Assembly (NCBI RefSeq): GCF_011386835.1
Contig: NW_027052958.1
Location: 1 to 64,000 of the forward strand
Length of the DNA stretch: 64,000 nucleotides
Source: Chrysemys picta bellii
Lineage: Eukaryota; Chordata; Testudines; Emydidae
Direction of reading: 5' to 3'
Shown here piece after piece: positions 47,622 through 58,765 of the stretch. Under the pieces are notes generated by a model. The model was not told the DNA's origin. It did no database searches and worked only from the letters and a program-made list of their open reading frames with translations. The position numbers were made by a program, and so were the translations under genes. Every line of letters begins with the position of its first letter. The stretch's first letter is position 1.

Positions 47622-48207
47622 CTCGATATAACAGTTGGATATTTTGGACTAGGAGGTTGTGAAACAAAAGGAAAATAACTAGAAGCAGCAACGGTTTTAT
47701 TCATGTTCTTTGGGTGACTTGTTTAAATAGCTGAAAATACAGACCTGCTGTGCCAGCAAGGATTTAGGTTGTTTTCCATCCAGACCCTCCCTTTTCTTGA
47801 ATTTGGCTTCTGTGCACTGATGCCCATCTGCTAGTAGTAAGTAGATGAATAAATGATGGCTTGCTTCCAAGAGAGTCCCACCAGAGCCATGCCATCTGTT
47901 ACCCAGCAATGCAGGAGTTTGGGTGGAAGGAGTTAGTTTCTTAGAAATCACTTTTATTTTAAGTTCCCAGGTAGGACATAGTTGTATGGGGTATTCTAAC
48001 TTTTCTTAACTTATTTGGAAAAAAGATGCTTAGAAAATTTTCTTTCCCGAACCCCCAGGTATTATTGAGTAATAATACTTTGCATCTAATGCTATCTTGC
48101 TAACAAGAGCAACTTCATATATTTGAATCATCCACACAGAGATGGGTGGTCTGAGAACAGGAGCTGGAACTGGAAACTTCTCCTGTGTTCTGATACTGGC
48201 AGTGAAA

Positions 48208-48265
48208 TTGACTCCCCTCTGTGGCTTTGGGCAAGTCACTTAACTTCACTGACTCAGTTTTTGTG
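48208..48265 (+). repeat. MIR-like SINE relic
   Basis: The run gactcccctctgtggctttgggcaagtcacttaac is the MIR core motif. Confidence 0.6.
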
Positions 48266-48578
48266 GGCTAGATTCTATCCTGTGTCAAGATCTGCTATGG
48301 GCAGGCAACAGAGAACTGGTTGCAGCTCCCTGGTTCCATATCCTGAGCCAGCTAAGTACTGCTGTGATCTGTGCCAGCTGGGAGATGTCCCAAAAGGATT
48401 GTCTGCCCTCTGAGGATTGCCAAGAGTGCAGTTTGTGTTCCTAACCACTGTAAGTGCTTAGAAACCAAGGCCCAACTTTCCAGAGTCTTCATGGGACTCA
48501 GAGGGGTAGTATGCCACATCACACTACTCTCAGTTTATTGACTTAATCGACTGTTTTGTAACTAATGTTTTGTTGTAG

Positions 48579-48714
48579 GAAATGAAGAAGGAAAAAAACC
48601 TTCTTTGCTGCCAGTCTGATGAAAAAACACAAAAAATCCATCAGCTGGAAGAAGCACTTAAAATAGCCCAACACCTTCTAACAGAGACCCGGAAGAATGC
48701 TGAAGAGATGAAAA
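48579..48714 (+). pseudogene. CENPF: CENPF coiled-coil exon, frame intact
   Basis: Reads EMKKEKNLLCCQSDEKTQKI, then HQLEEALKIAQHLLTETRK and NAEEMK, matching EMKKENNLLKS...FAEEMKAK. Acceptor ttgttgtag|GAA; strong donor AAAA|GTGAGT, phase 1, matching the next exon. Confidence 0.9.
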
Positions 48715-49720
48715 GTGAGTGACACATTTCTACCCATTTAAATCCCGTTACAAACTATTACTTCAGTGTGGGAGATCTGTAAACTTCATTATAAATGGTG
48801 ATTTGAAGCATCCCCAAGAAATAATAAGTTCCCACTGTGTGATATAGTTCAATTAACTTTCAGCTAATACACGCAATTCTCTTTCCAAACTGAGATGGAA
48901 CTTCTTTATACAAATATACTAACTCATAAAATTATATGGTTTTAAAGCGATTTAAAATGAGGAATAAATATGTCCCAAACAAAACTATATGGTCAGCAAA
49001 TTAAATACTACAATGTGCTCCTGTGTTTTAAAATCCCAAGCAAACAAATATACCTCAAACTATTATCCTTTAGCTTGTATATGGACTCCATCAAGCTAAA
49101 ACGTGATGAAATGTTACCCGCCGAGCCCTAATTTGACTTTTCCCTACATTTGTCTATCTGGTTGGGAAAATGCATTTTTCAGACTGAGGTTTGAGAGAAC
49201 AGGTAATTCTGCTAAATAGCCATTGTAAAGAAGGAGACTGCTCCCACTTATCGCTGTAGAAGTCTAACCTCACTTAATGAGATTTCAAAATTAAATTTAT
49301 GGACCTAGTCCTGCTCCTATTTTAATCAGTATTTCTGCACTCTCCAATCCATGAGGCCATCCAAATAACTGCTTTGCGTTTTGATCTTATTCTTGGCAAG
49401 TGGCAGCACTTTCGGCTAGCTAAGAAAATGTAATGCCTTCTAAGCCCATTTTCTTGCTTTCGCTACCTTTTATCTGTGGTTCTTAAGGTGTCAAATGGGA
49501 GCATTCTCTCAGTTTTCTGGAGGGAATAATTATGAACAAAAAAATAAGTCAGAAGATGTTTGTGCTGTAGCTCTTCACTGCAGCCAACAATAACTTGTCC
49601 TAATTGAAACATAACTGAATGTTGGTGCCCAGAGTCCTAGACTGTCACTCTTAACCCCCGGACGGTTCTTCCTCTCTAAGAAGTCTCTGATTATCCTCTC
49701 TAGTTATACCTTTTCCCCCT

Positions 49721-50395
49721 TGTAAGGGTGTGGGACTCACCCCTGCGGCGCCCCCTTCTGGTCATCCAGGGACTTAGCTCATTTCTAGCCAGAGCACCCT
49801 CTGATGGTCACCATCCTGCTCGACATGAGCCCCCGTGTCCCTCCCGGACCCTGGTGTCCTCCCCTGTCAGGGTCCTGCTCACAACAGTAACCCACTCTCT
49901 GGGGATTCCCACCCAGGGGAATCCCCACCCCCTATCCTCCACCTTGCCTCAGTGGCTACTGCCAGTCACCATCTAGCCCTGTTTCACTAGGACCGACTGC
50001 AGTCTGTAATGGCCACTCATCATTGGCAGGGGACTTTGGACCTGCTGCCTTTCCCTACAACTCAGTACCACTCTGGGCCTTGGACATGGCCCTGCAGCCT
50101 GGGGAGTTGTCAGCCTGGAGCTCCCCAGCTCCTCTGGCCTTTCCCTAGCCCTGCTTCACTCCAGTACCCTTAGCTTCCCAAACAGCTAGGTCCCTCTCCC
50201 TTCAGAGCTAGAGGAAGATTGACTGACTGTTTGGCTCACAGCCCTTTTATAAGGGCCAGGTGTGGCCTGATGGGGGCGTGGCCCAGCTGTAGCTGCCTCC
50301 CCAATCAGCCCAGGCTTGCTGCTTTCCCCAGCCACAGCCCTCTGCAGGGTTGTTCCAACCCCTTCAGGGCTAGAGCAGGCAACCGCCCCACTACA
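49721..50395. mobile_element. Probable solo LTR
   Basis: Runs from TGTAAGGG to CCACTACA, so it has TG...CA ends. A promoter-like ttataag lies at about 50,246 within cccttttataagggcc. It is GC-rich compared with its intron. A target duplication is not evident (cccct versus ctccc). Its open frames are not gene-like. Confidence 0.45.
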
Positions 50396-51118
50396 CTCCC
50401 CTTTGAATCACCACCCTAAATAATCCTTCTCCATCCTATGTGTTGATATAGTTCAAATATCTGTTGATTGCTATCATTTCCCTTCCCCTCTCTCTGCCCC
50501 TCTTTCTCACCAAGTTCTGGGTCTTGGAGACATTGAATTTTCCTTGTCCTGTAGGAAGGGAATGCGTAGTCTTGTTTTATATGGTAAGTTGGTGTTATTC
50601 AATAGAATTCTCTTTGCAATACAGGAAATCTCTTGTATTGTCTGTCTCTCTTAATTTTACTCGATACATCAGTCCATCAAACACCTTGATCATTTTTATA
50701 TATTCTGGATTTTGAAGACAGGAAAATGGACAAATAGGGCACCAAAATTCTTTATCTAGCCATTGATACTGTTACCTGTCAACCATGAGTTTCAGAGTAC
50801 AAGCCATCAGACCTCAGTGAAGATGGGCTGTAGAAACAGAGTTACAATTATGAAGCATAGAGCGATTTGACTAGCAGTATGTTCTTTCTGCAAAACTGAA
50901 TTCTGGCAATGCTATACAATTTCATGGTTTGGGAATAAAGGCAGTTTTAGAACACATACGTAATTATATTCTGAAATACTAAGAAAATTTATTGCTAGGT
51001 GAAAAATTGAAAATTGTCAATATTGCCATTTTATAGTGTTACCCATAAAAGCTAATATTGCATATTTGACATTGTTTGCTTTCATAAATTAACCACTTAA
51101 TTTTTTTTATTACTATAG

Positions 51119-51285
51119 ATAAGAGTTTGTCTCAGAAAATAGAACTGGAAGCACAAGAAGCCGAGCTTCAGCATTTAAAAAACAACAATAAATTGCTCCA
51201 GGATTCAGTCCAGGAGCTACAGCTTGAAAATGGAACCCTTAAGAAGGCTTTAGAAGAAGAAAAAGTAGACTTACTAGAAACAAAC
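51119..51285 (+). pseudogene. CENPF: Remnant of the giant CENPF coiled-coil exon
   Basis: After acceptor tactatag, the frame reads NKSLSQKIELE, then AQEAELQHLKNNNKLLQDSV, then QELQLENGTLKKALEEEK and VDLLE. The first residues fit the start of the large CENPF exon. The rest fits a region far downstream (AEIQELKKSNHLLEDSLKEL... ENGTLKEIN). Similarity stops near 51,285 without a donor. In human CENPF this exon and the next encode most of a roughly 3,100-residue protein, so thousands of bases are gone. Confidence 0.85.
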
Positions 51286-54194
51286 ATAAGTTTTTCATAT
51301 AGTTTAATAAGGCATTTTATACTTAAGCTTTTAAGAGCCAAAATATTTATTTGTGTCCTTTATAATATCTAGTCTCTATTCTAATATAACATTTGCTATA
51401 ACTTCTCCATTAGTAGCATGGAAATCTCATTAAATCTGTTACCTTATAAACTTCTGGCTATCAAAGATACAGGAGGTCTTTAGCGGGACACCTGAAAACA
51501 TGATAAAATGTGCACGTTTTGTCTGTTCTGTGGCCCAGCTTTTCTCCTCATTTGGAACAAAGAGGTGATTCCTCTCACCCGTAGAACTGGGAGGTGGACC
51601 AGTGTTGTTGCTGAAGGCTCCAGGACTAAGCTCCATCCTTCACCTCAGGCCACCAGAAATTGTGTCCACCAGCAGAACAAGTTGGCGGTTCAGTTTCTCC
51701 CAACAACTTTGTTTTATCATGAATTTTTGTTCATTTTTCTGCTACATTGATTTCATTTCAACTTCTTGCTCCTCTTTCTCTCTCCTCAAGTAAGTTCTCT
51801 GGATCCGCAAACACAGCACTTCTCAATAACTCCCTTTGACCACTAGTGCTGTGGTAGAAAAGCCCAGCAAAATCAAGCTAAGTCCAAGTAGTTCAGTGGG
51901 CAGCTTTTTAGGGGTCTTAGAGGGTAACCTACGTCTTGCTGCTACAAGCCACCAACCCTTGCTGTGTGAGGGGATGGGGCTTTGTTGGGCCAGCGCACTA
52001 GTGCCCTGCATGCGCACATAAACACACCCATTTGAAGCCCTGACTCCATTGTGAGAAGGAGCATGAGGATTCTCAAGGAGATGAGAACTCCACATAGTCT
52101 GCTCAGGAATAACACTTGGAAACTCCATATGCTCTGGGTCCCAAAAAGACAAATGGAATTGTCCCCTTTGTAAGGAAGTAATATGTATAATTAATGAGCA
52201 GGAAGTATAAACATCAGGCTTTAAATCTTTTCTCTTGCCTTCCCATCCTTAGGATGTGTTTGCTGGGGTTTTCTCCTATATGCGGGTCTCCTGGAGTGCT
52301 CTGTATCAGACTCACTGCCCCCTCCCACCCTGGAGTATATCTGGGTGTGCAGAGACATGTGTTACTTCTGTGAAGCCCTGTCTCAGGTGGCAGGGTAATG
52401 TAAATTGTTCATCTCTGCTTTTCAACCTGGGATCCTCTTTCAACCAGGGAAGGGGGCCCAAATTTGAGGTCACAATGGAGTGGGAATTGTCCCTGTCCGT
52501 TTATCAGGTCAAGGACCCAGGCTTTACCAGGGAAAGGAGTTTGGAGTCTCCTCCCCCTCTCCATAGGCTTGCTCAGCATTGAAGGATTAAAGAGCACTTT
52601 AGACAGTGTGTGCCCAGAACAGAGGCACATAAGAATTCCATTCCTTATGTAGCTGCACCATCAGGGGATTACAGAGGCATCAAGGAGAAATCCCTTCCCA
52701 TGTTCAAAATGGCTCCTGCTTTACTGAGTAAAAACCCCCAAGTGGTACTAATTCTCTTCGGAAGGGTGTAGGCAGACACCCTTTCAGGCGCCTGGGGCCA
52801 TCTAGCAAGCTATTCCAACAATCAGCATTTGTCTCAGTACCCCTACTTAGTTGAGAAATGCCCAGAGCAGGGTGATTAGCGTGCTACCTCACTTCTGTAA
52901 ACAATTGGGGGAAGTACCCCATGTACACAACCACACAAAAAAGAAATCCCAAACCCACATGACTCTCTCAGCACTGGAAGCCAGTGTCTTGAAAAAAACC
53001 TCAATAATAATAAACTATCTAGTTTCTCATGCTTTCCTCCTTTGAGATCATCATTTCCGGTTAAAACTAGATGTTAAACTAAAATGTAAGGAAAATTTGA
53101 AAGTTTGGGGAACCTAAGTGCAGCAGTAGTCCTACCAGAGAGAGACATCGCCATGCCTCCACTTATGGTGCAAAGGAAACAATACCTTACTTGCCAGGGT
53201 CTGTACTTCAAAATTAGACCGTGTTTAAACATGTCTTTTCACTCTGCCCCTAAGATTAACCATAACTGACTGATGTGATATTAAACATAACAATGCAGTG
53301 TCTACACTGCATGTTGTAACACCATGTTAATGAACACATTAATTAATACCTTGTGAAACTTCCCACTGTAGACGTGCCCCAATTGTCTTTAAACTGCTTC
53401 TATTACCTCATTATGTCACACGCAACTTGTGAGAGCATATCAGTTCTGATGTATGCAGAATTTCCATCTAAATTATTAATTAAGTGATTCTTCTTATGAC
53501 AGCACTATTTTTGCTAATAATTTAGATAGGCGTTTTTAGTTTTTAAACCTGTCCATCTAGGTGAATTTCTTCTTATCAATTCCCTCTGCATTTTCTAGCC
53601 TGCAGTCTTTTTCTACTTCCATTTGTGGTGAATGACGGACTGTAGTTCTGTGCTCTCGCTTCAGAAATAAACACATGAAAAAACACAGTGTGGAGCCTGT
53701 ATTGTGGCAAGCAGGCACTGAGTTACAGTGCTCACTCCATGCCCAGCTAATGGAGCACTGTGCTTGATATTTACATTATCCTGAAGTGTGTTTTATAAGG
53801 CTGCCAGATATCCACCATCCCTTTATTTTGGCATTCCAATGCACATAGGGTGGACAAACCTGCCTGGACCACATGCTTTTCAGCTGGGTTTTGTCATTTG
53901 GTTATTTTGAATATTCTATTTAGATTATTATTTCTCTATCAAGGAAATCTACACACATGTAGCTTTCCAAGAAACATGACTTTAATGTTTCTCTGTTGGA
54001 ATTAGAAGCTGCTATAATTCAATTGTATATTACTAAGTGAATCTACTATACAAATGCATATTATAACTTTTGTCTGGTTTTTTAGTTGCACTGAACTTTT
54101 AATGACAGGTGAGATGCCATTAGTGAGAGTATAATGCTTATACAGAAGAATGAAGTTTCCTATTAGCAACTACTAACAATTTTTTATTTTATAG
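51286..54194. other. Sequence where the bulk of CENPF should be; no homology seen
   Basis: About 2.9 kb between the truncated large exon and the next CENPF exon. It is non-coding in appearance. Blocks at 51,820-52,800 look like dispersed repeat sequence but were not identified. No coiled-coil open frame remains. Confidence 0.6.
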
Positions 54195-54359
54195 TTGGAC
54201 AATCTGAAGTCTAGAATTCAACTGAAAAAGCAAAATGGATTTGCTTGCAATGAGACGAAGACGTGGATGAAATCCTGTAAGCAGCTAGAGAAGGGAAAAA
54301 AAAAACATTGCAGAAACAAATTGCTGAACATGGTGCTCCATTAAAGGAGCAAAAGCCAA
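54195..54359 (+). pseudogene. CENPF: CENPF exon before the C-terminal region, frameshifted
   Basis: Reads LDNLKSRIQLKKQNGF, then MKSCKQLEKGK, matching MDNLKYVNQLKKEN...LIKSCKQLEEEKE. A shift in the A10 run (54,296-54,305) gives TAA at 54,342. The other frame continues LQKQIAEHGAPLKEQKP. Donor CCAA|GTATGG is weak. Several following CENPF exons are absent. Confidence 0.85.
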
Positions 54360-54404
54360 GTATGGGATAGTTTAAGAAGGAAATGCTCTACTAGAATGTT
54401 ATTA

Positions 54405-54817
54405 TAAGGCTGCAAATCATTCATGGAAGTCACGGTTTCCGTGACCTCTGTGAATTTTGCAGTGCTGGTGCAGCTGATCCCAGGACCACCCCATCAGCTG
54501 GGGAAGCCCCGGAGCCAGCCGCACTGGCCGTTGCTCCGGCAGCACTAGGCATGGTCCCAGGTGCTGCCCTGGAGCAGGAGTCTGGGACTAGTGGCAGTGG
54601 GATCCTGGGCATCCCCCCAGCAACAGCGTCACCCTGTTCTCTCTCCCCCACTCCTCAGCAGTCTTCAGGATTGTCCCCCTTCCCAGTAGGTAAGATTTAG
54701 TCACCAGTATTTTTAGTAAAAGTCATGAACAGGTCATGGGGCCGTGACTTTTTGTTTATTGCCCGTGACCTGTCCATGACTTTTACTAAAAATACCCGAG
54801 ACTAAAACATAGCCTTA
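54405..54817. mobile_element. hAT-like element with long internal hairpin
   Basis: Ends taaggctgca and its counterpart tagcctta. A GC-rich middle (54,460-54,640) is followed by an imperfect inverted repeat: tatttttagtaaaagtcatg at about 54,701 pairs with catgacttttactaaaaata at about 54,776. The fragment at 2,990-3,122 is related. Confidence 0.6.
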
Positions 54818-54903
54818 ATCATGATCCTGTTTCTAACCTTAATGCATTTATTTATACAATATGTTTTCAAAACATGCATTATTACGTTTGATTCAGATGA
54901 GGC

Positions 54904-54975
54904 GCCAGATCCTCAGCTGGTGTAAATCAGTATAGTTTCTGAAGCTCTGCCATTCACACCAGCTGAGAATTTGGC
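54904..54975. repeat. Self-complementary hairpin repeat, copy 3
   Basis: The run gccagatcctcagctggtg pairs with caccagctgagaatttggc. This is the best preserved of the three copies. Confidence 0.7.
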
Positions 54976-55365
54976 CCAAGATCTGTCTCCTCAAATTTCA
55001 GAGTCTCCTTCTATGTTATGAATATAGATTTCCAATGCCTATGTTTTGAAATCAAAAATGACCTTAGGATGAAGGGGAGGCTATTTTTTAAAGAACATTA
55101 GAGTGGTGTGTATAACTTCTTACAATGCTTTGTTTGAGACATGAGAGTGTAAAATGTTGGAGTGTTTCTGTTCTTTCCGTTGCTGGCCATCACAACAAAG
55201 AAAATTCACATTCTGGGTATAGATGGCTGATAGTTCAGCATCCACCATGGAGAAATTGACATCTTTTAGAGTTTATACATATGTCCTTCCAAACAGCTTT
55301 TGGTGTCCTTCTGGCTTGTAGACAGGGAGAGAGGAGCAACTCTTAAAGTGTTATGATTCAGACAA

Positions 55366-56506
55366 GTATCAGAGGGGTAGCCGTGTTAGTCTAAATCTGT
55401 AAAAAGCAACAGAGGGTCCTGTGGCACCTTTAAGACTAACAGAAGTATTGGGAGCATAAGCTTTCGTGGGTAAGAACCTCACTTCTTCAGATGCAAGTAA
55501 TGGAAATTTCCAGAGGCAGGTATAAATCAGTATGGAGATAACGAGGTTAGTTCAATCAGGGAGGGTGAGGTGCTCTGCTAGCAGTTGAGGTGTGAACACC
55601 AAGGGAGGAGAAACTGCTTCTGTAGTTGGATAGCCATTCACAGTCTTTGTTTAATCTGATCTGTTGGTGTCAAATTTGCAAATGAACTGGAGCTCAGCAG
55701 TTTCTCTTTGGAGTCTGGTCCTGAAGTGTTTTTGCTGTAAGATGGCTACCTTTACACCTGCGATTGTGTGGCCAGGGAGGTTGAAGTGTTCTCCTATAGA
55801 TTTTTGTATATTGCCATTCCTGATGGCTGATTTGTGTCCATTTATCCTCTTGCGTAGTGACTGTCCAGTTTGGCCAATGTACATAGCAGAGGGGCACTGC
55901 TGGCACATGATGGCATATATAACATTGGTGGACGTGCAGGTGAATGAGCCGGTGATGTTGTAGCTGATCTGGTTAGGTCCTGTGATGGTGTTGCTGGTGT
56001 AGATATGTGGGCAGAGTTGGCATCGAGGTTTGTTGCATGGCTTGGTTCCTGAGTTAGAATTGTTATGGTGCAGTGCGTGGTTGCTGGTGAGAATATGCTT
56101 AAGGTTGGCTGGTTGTCTGTGGGCGAGGACTGGCCTGCCTCCCAAGGTCTGTGAAAGTGAGGGATCATTGTCCAGGATGGATTGTAGATCACTGATGATC
56201 ACTTCAACCTCCCTGGCCACACAATCGCAGGTGTAAAGGTAGCCATCTTACAGCAAAAAAACTTCAGGACCAGACTCCAAAGAGAAACTGCTGAGCTCCA
56301 GTTCATTTGCAAATTTGACACCAACAGATCAGGATTAAACAAAGACTGTGAATGGCTATCCAACTACAGAAGCAGTTTCTCCTCCCTTGGTGTTCACACC
56401 TCAACTGCTAGCAGAGCACCTCACCCTCCCTGATTGAACTAACCTCGTTATCTCCATACTGATTTATACCTGCCTCTGGAAATTTCCATTACTTGCATCT
56501 GAAGAA
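55366..56506 (-). mobile_element. Penelope-like element, truncated, with inverted copy of its tail
   Basis: The - strand ORF carries a GIY-YIG nuclease domain of the Penelope type. The + strand left end (gtatcagaggggtagccgtg...) is the element's 3' tail, also seen at 29,285. The segment 55,483-55,788 recurs in reverse orientation at 56,200-56,506, so the element is a fold-back. No reverse transcriptase is present, so it is strongly 5'-truncated or rearranged. Terminal repeats, including inverted ones, are a known feature of Penelope-like insertions. Confidence 0.75.
55651..56220 (-). CDS. Penelope-like GIY-YIG endonuclease domain
   Basis: A 189-residue open frame. Residues 62-70 hold a Cys cluster (PCNKPRCQLCPHI). 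Residues 100-103 (VIYA) and 114-116 (YIG) form the GIY-YIG-like core, followed by the catalytic Arg in LRKRINGHK (about 123-130), the conserved His and Glu144 in SIGEHFNLPGH. In Penelope elements this C-terminal domain nicks target DNA for insertion. The apparent start Met lies inside the inverted copy of the tail, so the first 7 or so residues come from the rearrangement and the real ORF was longer. The frame itself has no stop. Confidence 0.75.
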   Translation of the reverse strand: MAREVEVIISDLQSILDNDPSLSQTLGGRPVLAHRQPANLKHILTSNHALHHNNSNSGTKPCNKPRCQLCPHIYTSNTITGPNQISYNITGSFTCTSTNVIYAIMCQQCPSAMYIGQTGQSLRKRINGHKSAIRNGNIQKSIGEHFNLPGHTIAGVKVAILQQKHFRTRLQRETAELQFICKFDTNRSD

Positions 56507-57214
56507 ACATGCTTCAGACAGTTCCTCCATTTTCTAACTATCATCAGCCTGGTACTAGTTGCAGCTTTCTGGGACCAGGAAATGCTGGAGTTTATTAACT
56601 TTAACAAATGTTTTTTAAGACACATACATTGGGGTTTTATTGATCACAAGCTTCAGTCATTTCAAGAGTTCTCAGGGGCTAAGTATAGAGCTAATAGGAC
56701 AACAGTTTAAAGTGGTCACCACAGTGTGTAAAATATACTACAACTTGTCTGCCATTAGCTAGGGTAAGTTAGGCTAGCAAATATTCATGAGTGTCCAATA
56801 AGCAGAATCACTAGCGGTATAAAAAGAGATCTATATTTCTGAGACGAGCTATATTCAATTATATACCCAAAAATTGTTAAAATAATGGTAAGGTGGTAAT
56901 GTTAAGCACTTAAAAGTTAGGAAATGCCAGAATTAATGTTGCCCATGCATTGTGTGTCCAGGGTCAGATTCCAACGAATCGGGGTACCTGGCACCCTGAC
57001 AGTAAATATGGTATCAATAGAGATCTCTTCTGTAAAGTAACCTTTACATGATGTCTGGTTTGTTTTATTTGGTATAGTTTACTGTGGTTGCACAAGCACA
57101 CATCTTATGTACTTAACTAACAAATGAATGATTGAGATCATTGCATTCTAAACTCATCTTTCCAGAGTCTCCTTAAAGTTATTTGTACAGGTAATGACTC
57201 TTTCCTTTGGTCAG
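56507..57214. other. Intron of the CENPF pseudogene, nothing recognised
   Basis: AT-rich non-coding sequence. CENPF exons expected in this interval are absent. Confidence 0.6.
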
Positions 57215-57295
57215 GTGCTGATGAGGTTGCCATCTCCCTACATGAGAATGAGCCAGAGTATGAGCTAGACGGACTCCCAGAGGTGGTGAAAAAAG
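57215..57295 (+). pseudogene. CENPF: CENPF C-terminal exon, frame intact
   Basis: Reads ADEVAISLHENEPEYELDGL, then PEVVKK, matching EFEPEGLPEVVKKG. Acceptor ttggtcag|GTG; donor AAAAAG|GTAATT; phase 1 into the next exon. Confidence 0.9.
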
Positions 57296-58496
57296 GTAAT
57301 TGTTACTTCTTTAGAGGAGAAGAGACCACATTGGTGGGGAGTGTGTGCGCGCACGCTTATCTAGAGAATCGTGTTGTCATATGTGTGACTTGGAAGCATT
57401 GTAAAAACTTGGACATCATCGGCCAGATTCAGCCCTCGTATAGGTTGCATAAGTCCATTTAACTCAACTGCTTGTCAGAGCTGAGTTTAGCCGCATGTGC
57501 TTTAAAAAAAAGCCCTAGTATACAATTGAGGCTATAGGGGGCTAGTATATTTTGTTGTAGATGTATGTAATTTCTAGTGGTTTTGCTTTTTGGTCTGTGT
57601 GATGTCTTCCCATCTGTACAATTTTGTAGTATTTGATGACAAAAGCAAAACAGCCAAAAATTCTGAAATCCAGAATCCTAATATCAGGTTGTAGTTTTGA
57701 AAATCAGTCTAGATACATGTTGTTGACTTTGGGACTCCTCCAAAAACTTTGCAAAAGACCTCTGGCAAAAAGAGAGGGATTCTAGGCCCAGCCATTCCCA
57801 GTATAAAACACCTTTTTCTTCTGGTTGAGAGGAAGGGGGGAAATTTTTGCTGAAACATTTTTAACTGAATGTTTTTTCATTGAAATGTGCTGCATTGTCA
57901 AAGCCGAAATGTTTCACGGAGATGTATTGATTCAGACAAAGTTTTTGCTGGGAAGGTTTCTGAGGTGCAAAGTGGACTCTTGGAAGGAGGAAGGCCCCCA
58001 AATTGAAAACCTGATGTTTTTGATTCAATTTCATTTTGTGAAAGCATTTGAAAGGCTTATGTTTTCATTCCAATCTAGAATAAAAACAAATTTTGAAACC
58101 TCGAAAGGTGTCGCAAAACAGAATTGTCGCCCTCCGGCCAGCTCCACCTAGAACAGTAGAAGAGACATCATTTTCAGATGGAAATGATTTTCCAGTTAAT
58201 GGTGTTCCTTTAAAGGAAAAAGAGAACATTTTCTTGGGGAAAACGCTTTTGGCCATTTTAGTAAAGCTGCTGTTGCACAGATCCACACCCTTGCCTGAGT
58301 TCACCTATAAAATTCTAGGAACGCAAGATAGTCCTAATAATTCCCCCATTATATTTTATTCAGTGAGTAAATGCCATTTTACTGTCTTAAATTATTACCA
58401 GTTGTCATCACCATCTTGAAATGAGCAAGATCAGATTGATTAGAACAATAAAGTAATTTAAGCAACCTTGGTTAATAGAAGCTGTTTATTTTTTAG

Positions 58497-58690
58497 GGTT
58501 TCCTGCTATTCCTATTGTGAAAACCGACCCTTACATTTTGTGCAGAACAACTTTTCACCTAAGGACCAGTCCCCGTCTTGCTGCCCAAAGCCAAAAATTG
58601 TCACCAGGTTCCCAACTTTTACGAAAAGGCAGGTCAGATAATCTTGGGGAGATCTGTAAACCGACAGCTGGTGGTAGCAAATCACAAAAG
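58497..58690 (+). pseudogene. CENPF: CENPF C-terminal exon, frame intact
   Basis: Reads GFPAIPIVKTDPYILCRTTF, then LRTSPRLAAQSQKLS and finally KPTAGGSKSQK, very close to the CENPF C-terminus (PYILRRTT...TSPRLAAQ...KPTAGGSRSQK). This is the best preserved segment. Acceptor ttttttag|GGT; donor AAG|GTAACT. Confidence 0.93.
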
Positions 58691-58765
58691 GTAACTGATC
58701 TTAAAAATGTATCTGAATGTGCAGGGCATGGGCAATCCACATCATGTATTTATCTCTCCAAGTGA

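Noticed and set aside
51823..52650. Several 60-110-codon frames on both strands
   Set aside because: No consistent frame, no known domains and no splice context; probably unidentified repeat sequence.
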